A DNA stretch of 64,000 bases from assembly GCA_036850595.1 (NCBI GenBank), contig CM072165.1, positions 8,690,109 through 8,754,108 on the forward strand, written 5' to 3'. A model generated the notes under the pieces. It saw nothing but the letters and a program-made list of their open reading frames with translations, was not told the origin of the DNA and did no database searches. Shown piece after piece: positions 1 to 12,650 of the stretch; within the stretch, counting starts at the first letter, position 1; every line of letters starts with the position of its first letter. Origin of the DNA: Rhyacichthys aspro. Taxonomy: Eukaryota; Chordata; Actinopteri; Gobiiformes; Rhyacichthyidae. The translations under genes and the position numbers were made by a program.

Positions 1-3000
1 AGGGTTCAGCGGGAAACATCTGTCTTACCAGCTGTTGCCTCTAAAGACACTAGTAGAGCTTCCTTATTCATGTATTACACATATATGCACTTTTACATAT
101 AGGACACATTTCAAGGTCCAATTAAAGAAAGCCTTGAGGGTTAATTTGTCAAGCTCATGAATCATTAGCTCTATAGGAGAGAAGAAGGCAACCAGACTAG
201 TGTCATGTAAGAATATGATGTATGACAATAGGGCGACATTGCAATGATGAACTAAAAAGGACTAGGACTTCATCTGGTTGTTTTTGGGTTCCTAGCCTAA
301 TTATAAAAGGCTCCATCTGTTACAGAATTTAGGGCTGTAGCACTAGAGATGTATGATAGATTGCAGTTTAAATATGAGATTGAAGATTTACTTTTCCTGC
401 CTTCCTGCATATAAACTGACATACGAAATCCTTTGATAATAAATAAGCAGAGGCATCGTTGTCAAGAGTGACATAACTTTGTTATCTGACGCAAAAGAGC
501 CTCTTTCCCTCTGTTTATTGAGCCTGTTTACTTTCCCGGTTACACTGGTAATTGCATCCGTGTTACTCAGCATCTCAAAGCTGCTACATTTTATTGCGTT
601 ATCCTCACGATTGCTTTTTAATGTCAGCAACTGTCATTTTATGGAAAAGCAAATTCTTGCGTGCAGTATGTTTTTCTTTCTGGCTTATAATACTGGCAGG
701 TCTGGAAAAGGTCTGAATTTTGTTTGCTGTTGAAAGCTATCACCATATGTCACATCTATAAATAAAGACACAAATGCATATAATTATGATATTTTGCCGT
801 AAACCACTTTCTCAGCAGGGCATTGGTGTTCATACAAAGTGATATTCCCCTAGTGATAAACATTTGCTGCGTACACTAGTTTCCTAAAGGTTAATTATGT
901 TGGTTACAAGTGGATAATCACTGTGTAATTCCATTCAGGTGAATCTAGCAATGTGCTATCTTGTGCTGTCGCTCCCTGGTGAAATATTTTCTAAAAAGCT
1001 TTGAGCGCCTTGGGAGTTTTGGCACTTGCACAAGGGCAAGTGCTGAATATTGGGTCACTAAGAGCTGATGTTTGAGGAAAGGATCTAAGCTTCAAGCTAG
1101 GCCGACAAAAGTGAAAACACTTGCAATAATCACAGGGTAATATAATTAGCAGTCTCTATAGTCGTGACATATTGCCGCCTTGATGACGCCGCATTGGAGA
1201 CAATTTCACGCACTGCATCCCCCTGGGCCTCGTGCCTTTATCAACTTTAAACAGCTTAAGTGATAGCTTGCATACAAATAGCCACCTATAGTGCGCGGCC
1301 GGTGCCAGAGCCCCCTGAGGTAATGGAGTTGTCTTCATATGCTTATATAGATCTCCACATACTGACAGGATGAGGCGCAATGCACTGAAGAGCTCGCACA
1401 AACACACAAGGATAAATCATGTTCCTGCTACTGCTTTCTGGCTACTGGCAAGAACAGACGGCAAGGATTTTAATTGATTGACCACACAGAGAGAATCACC
1501 TCAGCCAAAAAAACTCAAGTGATTAATTATTATCATTAAAAGGAGAATGTAAATCCACTTATATTAGTTGTTTTTGCTTACAAACACCTAATATAGTGGC
1601 TCCGCTGAGGGATGCTGTCAGGTGTAGCATCCTTGTACCGTCACAATGACTTTTTTAATAATGTATGACAAACAAACACAACAATAGGAGCTGAATACAG
1701 CAGTCGTCGCATGTCGCAGTGCTGGATGATTTAAGATGGTGAGGTCAGTATATTCAGCGGCCCCAACAATACAGCCAAGTGCACATAAAAGTCCCCGTGC
1801 TGTATATCAACACGGAGAGGCGCCGACAGAATAAAAAAGTGCTCTGACGGTGTGATTATCACCCGAGATACTCAGCCTCGAGTCTTCGCCGTTACAAATG
1901 GCGCCATAACCTTTTGGTATATTGTAATAGCTATTTTCCTGCCGAGTTTGTCAGGACACAAAAGATGTATCCCCAAAAAGGATTCACTTCAAGTTCCATT
2001 CATACACTTACACACAAATTTAAACTGTCCTCAAAGTGGGAAAACAGCTTATGTTCACGCTAAAGCAAAGAAAGGTTATCCTAATAGGAATTGACACTGT
2101 CTTAATGTGAAGCGCATGTGTTTGGCCCACGTTATTGATTGTCTGACCCTACTCTACAGAAGAGGTGAATGCCATTAAGAAAGTGCATGGACAGCCCCCT
2201 CTAGTGAACGCCTTGTGCAGCATGAATGAGGGCAAACCAGGGTCATATTTAACATAGTACAATAGAAGAGTTGGGATAAAACAACCAGATTTTTTGTGGC
2301 AACTCAACCCAGCAGCCTGACCAACTGTTGGGGTCACACTGCCTTAAAGTAGGACTTCTCTATTGCTAAGAGATGTGGCTGTAGATACTTTGCTTCTCTG
2401 GGAAGAGCAGTCTATAATTAGCTGTATTCAAACTCAAGCTGAGATGTGTGTCTTTCCATTTATGCCGATGGTGTGAAAGGAAGTAGAAATAGCCCCCTCG
2501 TCGTTTTTTCCATCCATGTTTAGATGGGATGCGTTGAAGTCCCGCTACGGCAGGGATTGTCTGAATGACTGAGTCAGCTACAGGTGGCTAAACAATGCGA
2601 GACTTTTCACCGTGTAATCTTCAGGGCATTACAGTGTAATAATCTGAGGTCATTCAGTTTTTGGACCATATCAATTTGCTTTCAAACTGACAGTGATTTA
2701 TGAACAACAGTAACCTTTTGAAGCTTTTCAGTCCTGCTATTACCCTCTATCTGTTGCTTTTGTCGTCTTTCGTTGCCTACTTCAGTTCCCTAGCCTTGTT
2801 TACTCCAGTTTAGCGAGCCTATTTTTACCCCTTGCCCAGAGGGCATATTCAAATACAGAGCAGCAACTGGGTGTCTCCCTCACGACCCAACTGCCTGGCT
2901 CTCTGCTCACACCATGCACCCCGTGTTGATTGCAATCTGTTGTTTGGACGAGTTACACCAATTAATCACCTTTTTGCTGTGTTTTCAATAAGATCAATGG

Positions 3001-3596
3001 ATTCTAAATGTAACTGCTTGCAATAATATGTGATACTGAACAGTCACTGATGCAAGTGTTATCAAATGTTATATTTAAGATCATTTATCTAAATAATCAG
3101 TTTCAGAAAACAAATGGATGATGATAATGCAAAAATGAATGAATGCTTTATCAAAGAGCAAGATTTTTTCAGAGGACTTTATGACTTACAGCTTTCAGTC
3201 TGTCATCCAACATGAACAAAAGCTGCAACATTTGTGCATTTGTGTGGCCTTAGATCAAGCAATTTTGTTTGTGTGTCTTTTTTATTTGATTTTTGTTCAG
3301 ACTAAGACACTGCAAACATTCAAGGCAGTTCCATACAGTACTGACATGTATATGGATGTCTAGTGGTTTGTATTACTGGACTATATCGATAACAGCTGGA
3401 TTTGGGCTTTAGACCCACACTTGTCTTTGACACCAAGACGCCCGCTTTAAACAGTAGGCTTCACTTAAAAAGACACTGGTGTTTTTATAGCCCCTGGTTG
3501 TGTATCACACTTTACAGTAGGGCCATTTCCCAAATCGTTAACTCTGTCAGCTTAGTCTCACTCTTTAAAACAGAGCACAGGGACTTGAACGCTTAC
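1..3596 (-). other. NWD2: NWD2 first coding intron (partial)
   Basis: This is the intron sequence that follows the NWD2 first coding exon on the minus strand, so at least 3.6 kb of intron lies before the next exon, which is outside the window. I found no minus-strand segment here with an open frame in phase 1 bounded by an acceptor and donor. The short open frames on both strands are AT-rich and lack codon bias. A somewhat GC-richer block at about 1150-1420 could be regulatory, but nothing in it identifies a function. Confidence 0.6.
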
Positions 3597-3747
3597 CGTC
3601 TGGATTGGCACAAATGAAGACTCGGACACTGCGACCGGTGGGCACGTGGTGCGGCGGCAGCGCGAGGATGTTCCCGCTGATCGCCGCCCTGCGCAGAGCC
3701 GACTCCCGCGGACACGGCTGTCTGCTCCCCACTCCCGACGGCCACAT
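3597..3747 (-). CDS. NWD2: NWD2 first coding exon (NACHT and WD repeat domain-containing 2), N-terminal 50 residues
   Basis: The exon reads on the minus strand from an ATG at 3745-3747 in good Kozak context (CCCACCATG) to a GTAAGC donor whose GT is at 3595-3596. It encodes 50 residues plus one base (phase 1). The start MWPSGVGSRQPCPRESAL and the later stretch GRSVRVFICANPDG closely resemble the N terminus I remember for vertebrate NWD2, including the segment just before the NACHT module. NWD2 is a large STAND-type NTPase-like protein of about 1,700 residues with WD repeats, mainly neural and poorly characterised. Only this N-terminal piece is in the window; the NACHT and WD exons lie beyond position 1. 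The gene lies downstream of DTHD1 in the same orientation, as I recall it in mammals, which supports the call. The identification rests on recalled family sequence, not on a search. Confidence 0.88.
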
Positions 3748-3771
3748 GGTGGGGGGCGACTTCCAGCGTGG
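3748..3771 (-). other. NWD2: NWD2 5' UTR segment after an acceptor-like site
   Basis: On the minus strand a run of T and TG ends in TAG at 3772-3774, only 24 bases upstream of the NWD2 start codon. It has the form of a 3' splice site (pyrimidine-rich TTTTTTGTGTGTATG, then GTAG). If it is used, the coding exon is 3597-3771 and the 5' UTR begins in a separate upstream exon. If not, the leader continues unspliced into the CpG-rich flank. Confidence 0.4.
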
Positions 3772-4339
3772 CTACACACACATACACACAAAAAAGGGGC
3801 ATGTTAGCGCGCACAGTGGCACATGGACAGACGTGCATGTGTGCGCACAGATTCCCCTGGATCCATCCACGCACATGGGACGTTAATTATGGCAAATGTT
3901 GCTCCTTTTTTATATTTACCACTACTTTAGGAAAATTTCATTCATTGTTCCAAATTGCCCTAATGGAAGTTTTAAATGTAATATGGATTTCTGAGTCAAA
4001 TCTGAAAAAACGTAGCATTGTTTTGCCTTGTTTAACGCAACAACATGCATCATTGCCAAGCTTCTAACGCCCATGTTACGCACAAAAACCCAAGTCAAGT
4101 TAAGATGGATCTACCAAATCTTCTCAAAACAATAAAGTGACACTAGATGTGATTGTTACTGCATTCATGAACTATAGCCATATAATAGTAGGATATTACG
4201 CACAGCCTACTACCGTCATGGTGCATGCGTAATTTGTGAGCATGTCCTTGGGTGCATTCATGAATTTTCATGCCACTGTGGAACAAACAAACAGAACGAG
4301 ACGATACACAACTCGGTATAGACGAGCAAGGCAAGCATC

Positions 4340-4880
4340 AGTCGTATTCCCACCCCAGAGAAGATGCTTGTAAATGCGAATAACCGCTAAGAGTGGTTAT
4401 TCCGCCAGGTGCAGGTGTCGCTGGTTTTCCGGAGTTGGTCCTGAAAGCTTTGTTTCAAAGACGGAAAACCTCAAAAACACAACAAAAATTGGGAAAAGTT
4501 GGGTAGTCCACTACTTAACTCTACATGAAATCCTTTAGAAACAGACACTTAAGAATCACCGCATCCACAGAGAAGACTTGACTACTAGTGATGCTGGAGA
4601 CAGGCACAACAACAGGACACTTCTTGTTGCTCACATTCATTCGCTTCATTTCGTGGCTTCCGAAAATATCCGAGCGTGGTGGACGGTAAGAGAAGAGTAA
4701 AAACGCCCATCAGAGTCGCCGTGGCTGAGAGACGACGCCGGGAGACGGAAAAACGGACGCCGTGGGTCGGAGTGCTCCTTTTGGCATCCTGCTGTCTCTA
4801 CGAGCCGACTGAGCTCTGAGCTGAGAGGAGCGTGAAGTCTGACAAAACGAAAAAGCCACTACCGGCTGGCAGCTTCAAAA
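4340..4880 (-). promoter_or_regulatory. CpG-rich 5' flank of NWD2, possible promoter or leader
   Basis: This block is richer in G+C and CpG than its surroundings, notably 4660-4810 with repeated CG in short order (for example GAGACGACGCCGGGAGACGG). It lies 0.6-1.1 kb upstream of the NWD2 start codon on its strand, where a CpG promoter or non-coding first exon would be expected. No TATA box is obvious. It is a positional and compositional inference only. Confidence 0.4.
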
Positions 4881-6400
4881 TAAAACCTTCAACGAAATGA
4901 CACTCCAAATAGAAACACATTAAGCTACGAGATTTAAAGCCTAAACACAAAACTGATTTAAGTCACCCTTTATCAGCAAAACATACTAGTGTTGAAGTTG
5001 TTTAAACAGCATTAACACTCACTTAAATCGTCTCAGTTGAAAAGGCGCTTTAACGTTGAAAGTTTGCTGTCTTCCTCTCCTCGTGCTCTGGCTCCTTTCA
5101 TCTAACTTCACTGAGGTCACACTGGACCAAAGAGATGCTCCTTTCATCCATTTATGCTTCTATTTGAGCGCTTTACGGATCCACTGGACAGACAAGTGCT
5201 GGCTAAAACCCTAATAAAAAATAAAAGACCACAAAGTCAGCAGCAGTATCTCGAAAATGACCCACCAACTTTCAACTGACGAACAAAAAAGCCTCTGAAC
5301 CGAAAACAGTAAAGTTAACTTACTGTTGCTAATGTGTTGCTAATGTCTGTATTTGTATGTTTTCGGACACTTTGCTAGCTTATCTGTTGGGCTAGCCAAA
5401 ATAAGTAAGATAGTTTCAACTGACGGTGCGTGCTTTCCAATAGGATTAATTAGTCACATTTAAATAGCAATTAAATGATTAATCTTTTCGGGAAATATTA
5501 CTGTTGCTTTCTGTAACGTTACCTGTGAGTGTCCTTTGCCACGGATTAAGTAAGAGCCTGGAGCAGCAGCCAGAAGCAGAAGGAGAAGGAGGAGGAGGGC
5601 TTTGAATTAATTGCTTTATCGATAAATGTACCTCTGCTCTGCAGCCTCTGGTTATTCGTGCTGGAAGTTTAAGTGCATTGGATTTGTACTAAACGGAATT
5701 GATTACTGTGCTGTTCTTGTGAGGGGAAACGCTGAACCATATATTTTTCCCCCTCAGTCTCAGTGTTGAGCAGTAGCAGCAAGCATTTTCTCTGAATGTG
5801 ATGAAGAGTGTCCGCCGTCCAAAAACCTTAAGTTCAGCCTCATGCCTTTAAGTTATGACCGTATAAAAGATCAGCTCTGTTGTGTCCGATATATTAAAAT
5901 GACCGTGCTTGCATAACGTATAGTTTCACATAATGCTTCACTGTGCAGCAACTTTCATCTTTCCTTTAGTATTCTAATTAGCATATAAAAGCCATGCAGC
6001 CTACCACCACTAAAAGTCCCTTTTAATGCATACTAGTCTGTATCAAAAGCACTGATAATGGCTATTCTGTATGCTGGAAAACCTTGCAACAGCCTACAAT
6101 TTCACTATTCTTTCTCTACATTCAGGCAACAATTACACAGCATAAGCGATAATTTTCAAATGAAAGTCGAGGGAGCACAGAATGCCAAAGTGAACACACC
6201 ATTAACATAAGATTAATAATTAGGCACAAGCTGACTTACTGTTCTGCTGCAGGTCTCGAAGACAATTTCTAGGGCTCTGCCGCCTCAAACCGACCCATTT
6301 AAGGCAGCCTGCAGGGGCGAGAGCACACACCAGAACAAAATTTAAACTCCGGAAAGCTCGAGCGGAGCACAGGGGACCGCAGCCTCGTTCCCAACAGTGT
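4881..6400. other. NWD2 upstream region with two strong minus-strand splice donors
   Basis: Two consensus minus-strand donors of the form ACA|GTAAGT occur here, with GT at 5322-5323 and at 6238-6239. The second follows a moderately GC-rich stretch (6240-6400). Both could end non-coding first exons of NWD2. A purine-rich run of GGA/GAA triplets lies at about 5570-5600. No coding frame is convincing. Confidence 0.3.
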
Positions 6401-9400
6401 TATGACCTTTCTTTACTTGATTGTTCCGCTCTCTCTCGTAATCCCCAGTCAGTTAATCACGAGTGCACCTGTACTGGATTAATTCAGTACAGTCTTGTGT
6501 GAAGGATGCACTTTACACCTTCTCGATGACATGATGGGATGTGATGTTTGGGGTGCTGTTGAAATGTCTGTGAAGATCATTTCTGGCATGTTCTTCCGCC
6601 TGTCTGTGCATCTGCCTAGTAATCATTTTTACAGGCAATACTTTTCCCATCCCCCCAAACCATGGACCTCTCACAAACTCACGTGAATCGCCATGGTGAC
6701 AAGATTTGATGTGTCACTTGGGATGCACGTAGGACAGATCCTAACAGATACGTCTGGCTGTTCATTTTGCTCACACTGATTGCACACAAACACATCTTCA
6801 GAAATGGCTGGTGATGGATGGCTGTGTCTGCAAAACAGCTGGAACATCAAGAAGGGAGTGGGAGTTGAGGAAGACAGTTGGGAACATCTATTTCTGTTTG
6901 CTCCCTTTTGGTACCACCATATTAACCCGTTAATTGGACTTTGAATGGGATCCTTTCAGAGAGATCAAGGGCAGTGAGCAAACCCTTGCTTGTTGCTGGG
7001 AACTCTCAACAGAAATGGATGAGTGATTGGATATAGACAAGGGACCGACGATGTTTGACATTTCCGTGAGCGTGTCCTTCAATCACGGCCCTCTTGTGGG
7101 AACTCATTCTCGTGTGATCGTGCACTATGACCGTGCCTAATTTAACTCCTACAGCGTTCATGTTCAAAAGGACAGCCCAGCCTCATCAGAAAATATCACT
7201 ATTGATCCATATTTCTTACTGGAGAGATGAGATGACTTTTGTTGCATAGATTTAAATGTATTTTTTGAAGTAGGGTTGCATAACTGTAGCTAAATAGACC
7301 ACTTGTGTTAGATTCTGGGTAGAACTGGACATAAACCCAAGCTGTGCAACATTGTGCATATTTTAATGAAGTAGGCCCATAATTAACTATTCCATCTTAG
7401 TATTCTTTTGCCAATGCTATTCATGCATTAATCTGGAATATCCCTTTAATGATGTTTCTTTTAAATTCAAGGCCATATAGAGGAAGCTAATCATTTTTTC
7501 GACAAAGGAAAAAAAAATCTTATAATGTCCTTTACATGTTCAGGTCTATCAGTGGTGTGTGAATAAAGGTGATTTCCTGATTTCCTGACTTCAATTTCAA
7601 GCTTGTAAAGGGGAACAGATGCTGCTTAGCAATTTATGTATGCAAAGTAGATTAACTTTGGCACCTTGCAAATCACTGGGTTTATTCATGAGTGAAAAAT
7701 CAACACAATCGATAAATCAGTGAAGCCCTTGCTGCTTTGATTACAACTAAATAAAAGGTCCTCTCCGCTGTGTGCATGAGGCATTTTCTATGAATGTCTC
7801 TGTCCTCCCCCACACTGCCTCCTGACAGTGTTTACCTTCACACATCTGATAACACTACTCTCATATCAGAACCCAGGAGATGCCGGGGCTACAACTAAAT
7901 AAAACCTGCCGATGCATGGCTTAAAGGGACTCAGACTTAATCCCGATATTAGCCAAAACACACTTCCAATCAGAGCTTTACAAAACAGTCTTTGCTCAAC
8001 AATACACAGGATTAAAAGGTGACGGGAAACCTCAGTTTTTCTGTTTGGAGCCATTACAAACAACCCGGTCTGAAAGGCAGATGTCAGTGACACTATTTCG
8101 AAGGCAAATACCCAACAAAACAAACATCTTTGTCTTGGTGTTTGTGCAAATCCCAGGCAGCATGATCAAAATACACCCAGAATAACAGGACCCTCTGCAG
8201 CTAGCGTACTACACACAAGTTTATTTCTGTCTGTTGTTTGTTCTAAAATGAAATGTATGCAGGATATGTATGACCACATTTCCTCTATGCAATGCAAAGA
8301 ATCTATTTATTAACACATTTATCTAACACAGTCTCTGAAAAGGACCATGATCACCAACTAGTGCCAGAAATGTATAATATTGACAAACTGGAGCCAAAAT
8401 CAAGCAGACTTTTACACAACACACACTCCTACTCTCGCGGAGAAACAGTGTGAAGCCTCCACCTCGACACGTCGGCCGAGACGTTCTGTGGACGCATGGT
8501 CAACGGGAGGATGGGATGCATCTCGGGATCTTCTTCCACGCAGAGCTGTTTACGGTTATTTATCACAACGGCAACCATAGCACTTTTCATCGCTTGCCAA
8601 TTAGCGGTTTTGTTTGGGCTCCCACTGTGACCTTTGCTGTGTACTCGAATTGGATCTCCGTGGGATTTTTTTTTTTTCCTTTCAAGTGGGTGAAGCTGGA
8701 GACTGTGGTACAGGCGTAAACACATAAATATCCAGAGCAAATCTAGTGTGGGATTAATGGAGTAGTCTTTTATGCTAGATTTTTATCCAAAAATAATTGG
8801 GAACAGTCTAAGTCCAGTGTAAACTCATCAACGAGCTTTGTTCTTGGTCCTCCATCAAGACCTTTAGCGCTAGTTCCAACACTAGCCCAAAGCAATAATG
8901 TATTAATATGTTTTTGTCATGTAACTTGTGGCTCGTAGGATAAATGTGCAGTGTTAAAGAGCTGTGTCTAAAGTCAGCATCACTGTAAAATCATGAGATG
9001 AAGTGAAATGAGGTCACGGTTGTAGAATAACTTACTCTTGCAATTCTGAACCTGACTAATGACTCATTTCCTATATATGACCTGCTTTAATTGACTCATA
9101 CATTTATTCCTCGGGATTTCCTGTACATGCACATTACTGGACCACACGACAAGGTGCTGTACCTTTTAAATAGATGAATACAATTAAGCTATCAATGCTA
9201 CTTTGTGCAAGTGGTCACAATGTTATTTTGTTAGAGGTGCAGGCCCCAATCTTCAAACAAAACATGACCTTTTCACATCATAACCTAAGCACATTATAGC
9301 GGCACATATTCCCATTGAAGCCACAGCCTCAGGTTGACTATAAAGGCTGTTTATGGGTAAAAAACATCAAAAGCCAAATGAATTATTGCCAGTGACAAAG

Positions 9401-12400
9401 GTCTATGGAAAATTGTTGTAAGGTTCGTGCAAATGATTGGTGTTTGTTCAAATGGGGACAATAGGGACTGTTCGAAACTGGGACATTTTAGTATTTTTAC
9501 AAATATCTGTTAGGACGTGGGGCAGGGTCTGTGACAGTGGGACAGTCCCCATTAAAAAGAGACACATGGTCTCCCTAGATTTTGCGTTAGTGTGAAACTT
9601 ACAGTCAAACTAGACAAAAGAGCCTGTGTGACAACCGCCAGGAAATGTAGCATGAATAATGTAAAATGTAGCTGCGTTTTCCACACTCCTCAATTCAAAC
9701 TGTCAGGCTTCAAAATGTGTGGATGACAGTAATGGCCACATGTCTAGTGGAACTGCAAACAGTTTCAGTTTTTGATTAACCTTTGTACTTTTAGCTTCAA
9801 AAAACATGGATTATTCTAAATTGAATATAAAAGAATGGGTGCTTTCTATTTTGGTTTGAACTTTTTGGAAAATAGCCACGCAAACGTCAGATTAGCTTGT
9901 AGCCACATGACAGTTTATGTTCTCTGCAGTGTCGACCTCCTCAACAGCTCGGGGAGGAATACGTTTGTCCTGTGTTGCATAATTTATATGCAAAATGGCA
10001 GCAGAAATACGGATGCTTTAACATGTCATATTCAATAAGGGCACCAATGTGAATACTTTAGGATCGCAGTCACGCAAGAGCGGGGTATTGGGATGGTTTG
10101 ATTAAAACGCAACCAAAAAGCGGGTTGACAAGAAAGAATTAATATTGGATCAAGAGGTTAAAATGTGCACACAAATAAAAACTGACAATTCAAATAGAGA
10201 AAATATCATGCATATCATTCCAACACTCTGACACATGCTTTATGGAACAGTCTAAAAAAAGATTCAGCACTCTCCCTGACATTTCTTTGAATATTCATCT
10301 GTACGGGGAAAAAAAAGGAACAACCCAGTTTAACTGAAGTGAAATCTATGGAGCAGAACGGTGACAACGGCTTGGCCATAACCTATAGTCACGCCGATGA
10401 TGGGTATCCTACTAACTCTGCGTTCACGTCTGCCGGGATTAATACCACGTCAGGTTCAGAAATATGACCCGCCATCTGGAGATAATTAGTCATGTCAGAT
10501 GGCGAAAAAGGTTTGGTTTATTTGTCCTCATAGCTTGTAATATGTGCACAAACGATATTATGTAAAGGGAATGGGGGATGTTGTGCTTGGTTTATGTAGG
10601 AAGAGAAGCACAAAGGCAAAAGAATGACATAAAAAGGCCATAAAACACATTCTGTATGCGAGTGAAGATGGTAATCCGTTCGCATAAGCAATCCTGTATA
10701 CATCAAATACTCTATTGTCGGGATAAAAGGAATGCTCTGATGTAGCTTCATCCAGGCAACGTAACTAGGTTTTGACTGATGGTGATTTCCGATACATTCA
10801 CATTATGCTTTTTAAACGTGATTCACAGTAGGATCTCAGTGCTCGAGCACAACGGAAATAAAATGAAGCAGAATCTTTAACCTCAGACATGTGGGAATGT
10901 CGCTTAATGGCAAAACTGAGAGTCTCTGTGCATATGGTTGAAAAAGTGACATCTGATTATACCTCATTCTGGCTTCACATCCTTGTATGACAGCTGCTTT
11001 TGAATTTTCTCTATGTTCAACCACGTCTGTCATGAAACCGATGGAAATGCAATAGCACTACGGTTTGTGTGTTGGAATAGCATTTTAATAATCTTTTAAA
11101 ATAGGGATATATGCACTGATAGAAGTTGTAAAAACCTTAGAGACTCAACCTGGTGATATGAATTCAGCTCACGGACAGTCGCTCAGGAGGTGGTCCTATG
11201 TGGTCATGTGTGTGGTTATGTCTCTCCATGTTCAGCTCATCGTTTTTTTGTTGTTTTTTTACCCCTTTGTAAACAACACCGCTCACGTCTGTGTGCCCCG
11301 ACCGCGCGTAGAGCTTCAGAATGATACGAGACCTTCATGAATTCAAATGAGTGTCATAGGTCGTAATAACAAGAATCACAGTGCATGCAATTTACCGCTA
11401 CGGGCGTTTGAGGAGCTTTATTCTACACCCCTGCGAACGAAATGTAAGAAATCTTGTGTATCATTATTCCTGCCGGCTGCTAGAATCTCAGTAGAGTTCT
11501 CTCATTTCTTTTTGCAGGTAGCGGTTCAAGTTCGACCTTTGACTAGCCAGAACTCCGCTTGCATTTACATGTTAGCTTCCAGCAGCTATGAGAGAGAAAA
11601 ACACAATTATTTTATATGATTCATATCTTTGCAATTCCCACAATGTCCTTAAATCTGCACTACATTGCTAAAGTCAGAAAGCTAAAGTACTATTGCAAAC
11701 CTAACTCTAATGTTTAGATTATTGCGGCTAGCCTATGCATCATGATGCTGTAAAAATATTATTGCAAAATTCAACCATGTCACTAGCGAATATTATAGGT
11801 TTACCATTTTGATCGTTAGCAGGGTTTTTTTGGTGTTTGTGCGGGGTCTTGCAAGAATCTTTTACAGAAAGTAAATCACAAACAGCTCAAATTAATTGAA
11901 GAGCAAACATACTCAAGGTCTTATTGTTGTGGCTACTGGAAAAAAAAATCCCATCTCCCGACAAAGCCCAACTCATCAAAACATTTCACACAGTAGTAGA
12001 CCTCAGGTGGCTGACTTATGCACCTACTCTGTGCCCCAAATTGACAAAGCCTTGAGAAAGTGTACGTCAGTCATCCTCTTTATTCGCTAAAGACAAAATT
12101 ATGACTTGCGGGGATTGAGAGAGATTAAAAATGAGTATGGAAGAGGGGTTTGCTTTGATGTAACAACACTTCAAAGATATCCTTGCCTCTGGGGTGTGGG
12201 TCCCTCCACTGTACTTGGGTTTCAACACTGTCAGAAAGCCTTCTTCTCGTCTTTCTCTTCTCCTCCTCTTCTTTGACAAATTTGTGTTTGCCTTCTTCTC
12301 AGTGTGAGTTACATCCGGCAGCTTTAAAGGAAAGGCAGAGATGCATGTGGAGTATGGCGAAGAGGATTGAGCTCTGATCCTTGGATGTGCCTCCTGCTGA

Positions 12401-12650
12401 TCCTGGCTGGTTCTGTTCTCCGGATTTAGTTTATACATTGAGATGTAACATATTCTCACTGTATACACCAATAAGCTTTAACACATATTCGGTTATAGCA
12501 CAATAGCCTTGTGAAAAATGTCCTTGTTGGCATATATATCTGTGTGCATTTTGTCACACATTGCTTGGCCATTCCCCTCGGCACACGTTAAAGTGACTCA
12601 CAAATGGCAAATGTCTTGATAAATAATCTAGCTGCCTGCTGCAGCAGCTG
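6401..12650. other. Intergenic DNA, no gene seen
   Basis: AT-rich, largely unique intergenic sequence. None of the open frames has codon bias, domain motifs or flanking splice sites that would make it a gene. Short homopolymer tracts occur, for example T-runs near 8665 and A-runs near 11940. I see no complete transposon and no RNA gene. Confidence 0.55.

Noticed and set aside
12067..12471. Minus-strand open frame of 134 residues
   Set aside because: It is low-complexity (Lys/Arg/Glu run from a CTT-rich tract), has no domain and no splice context.
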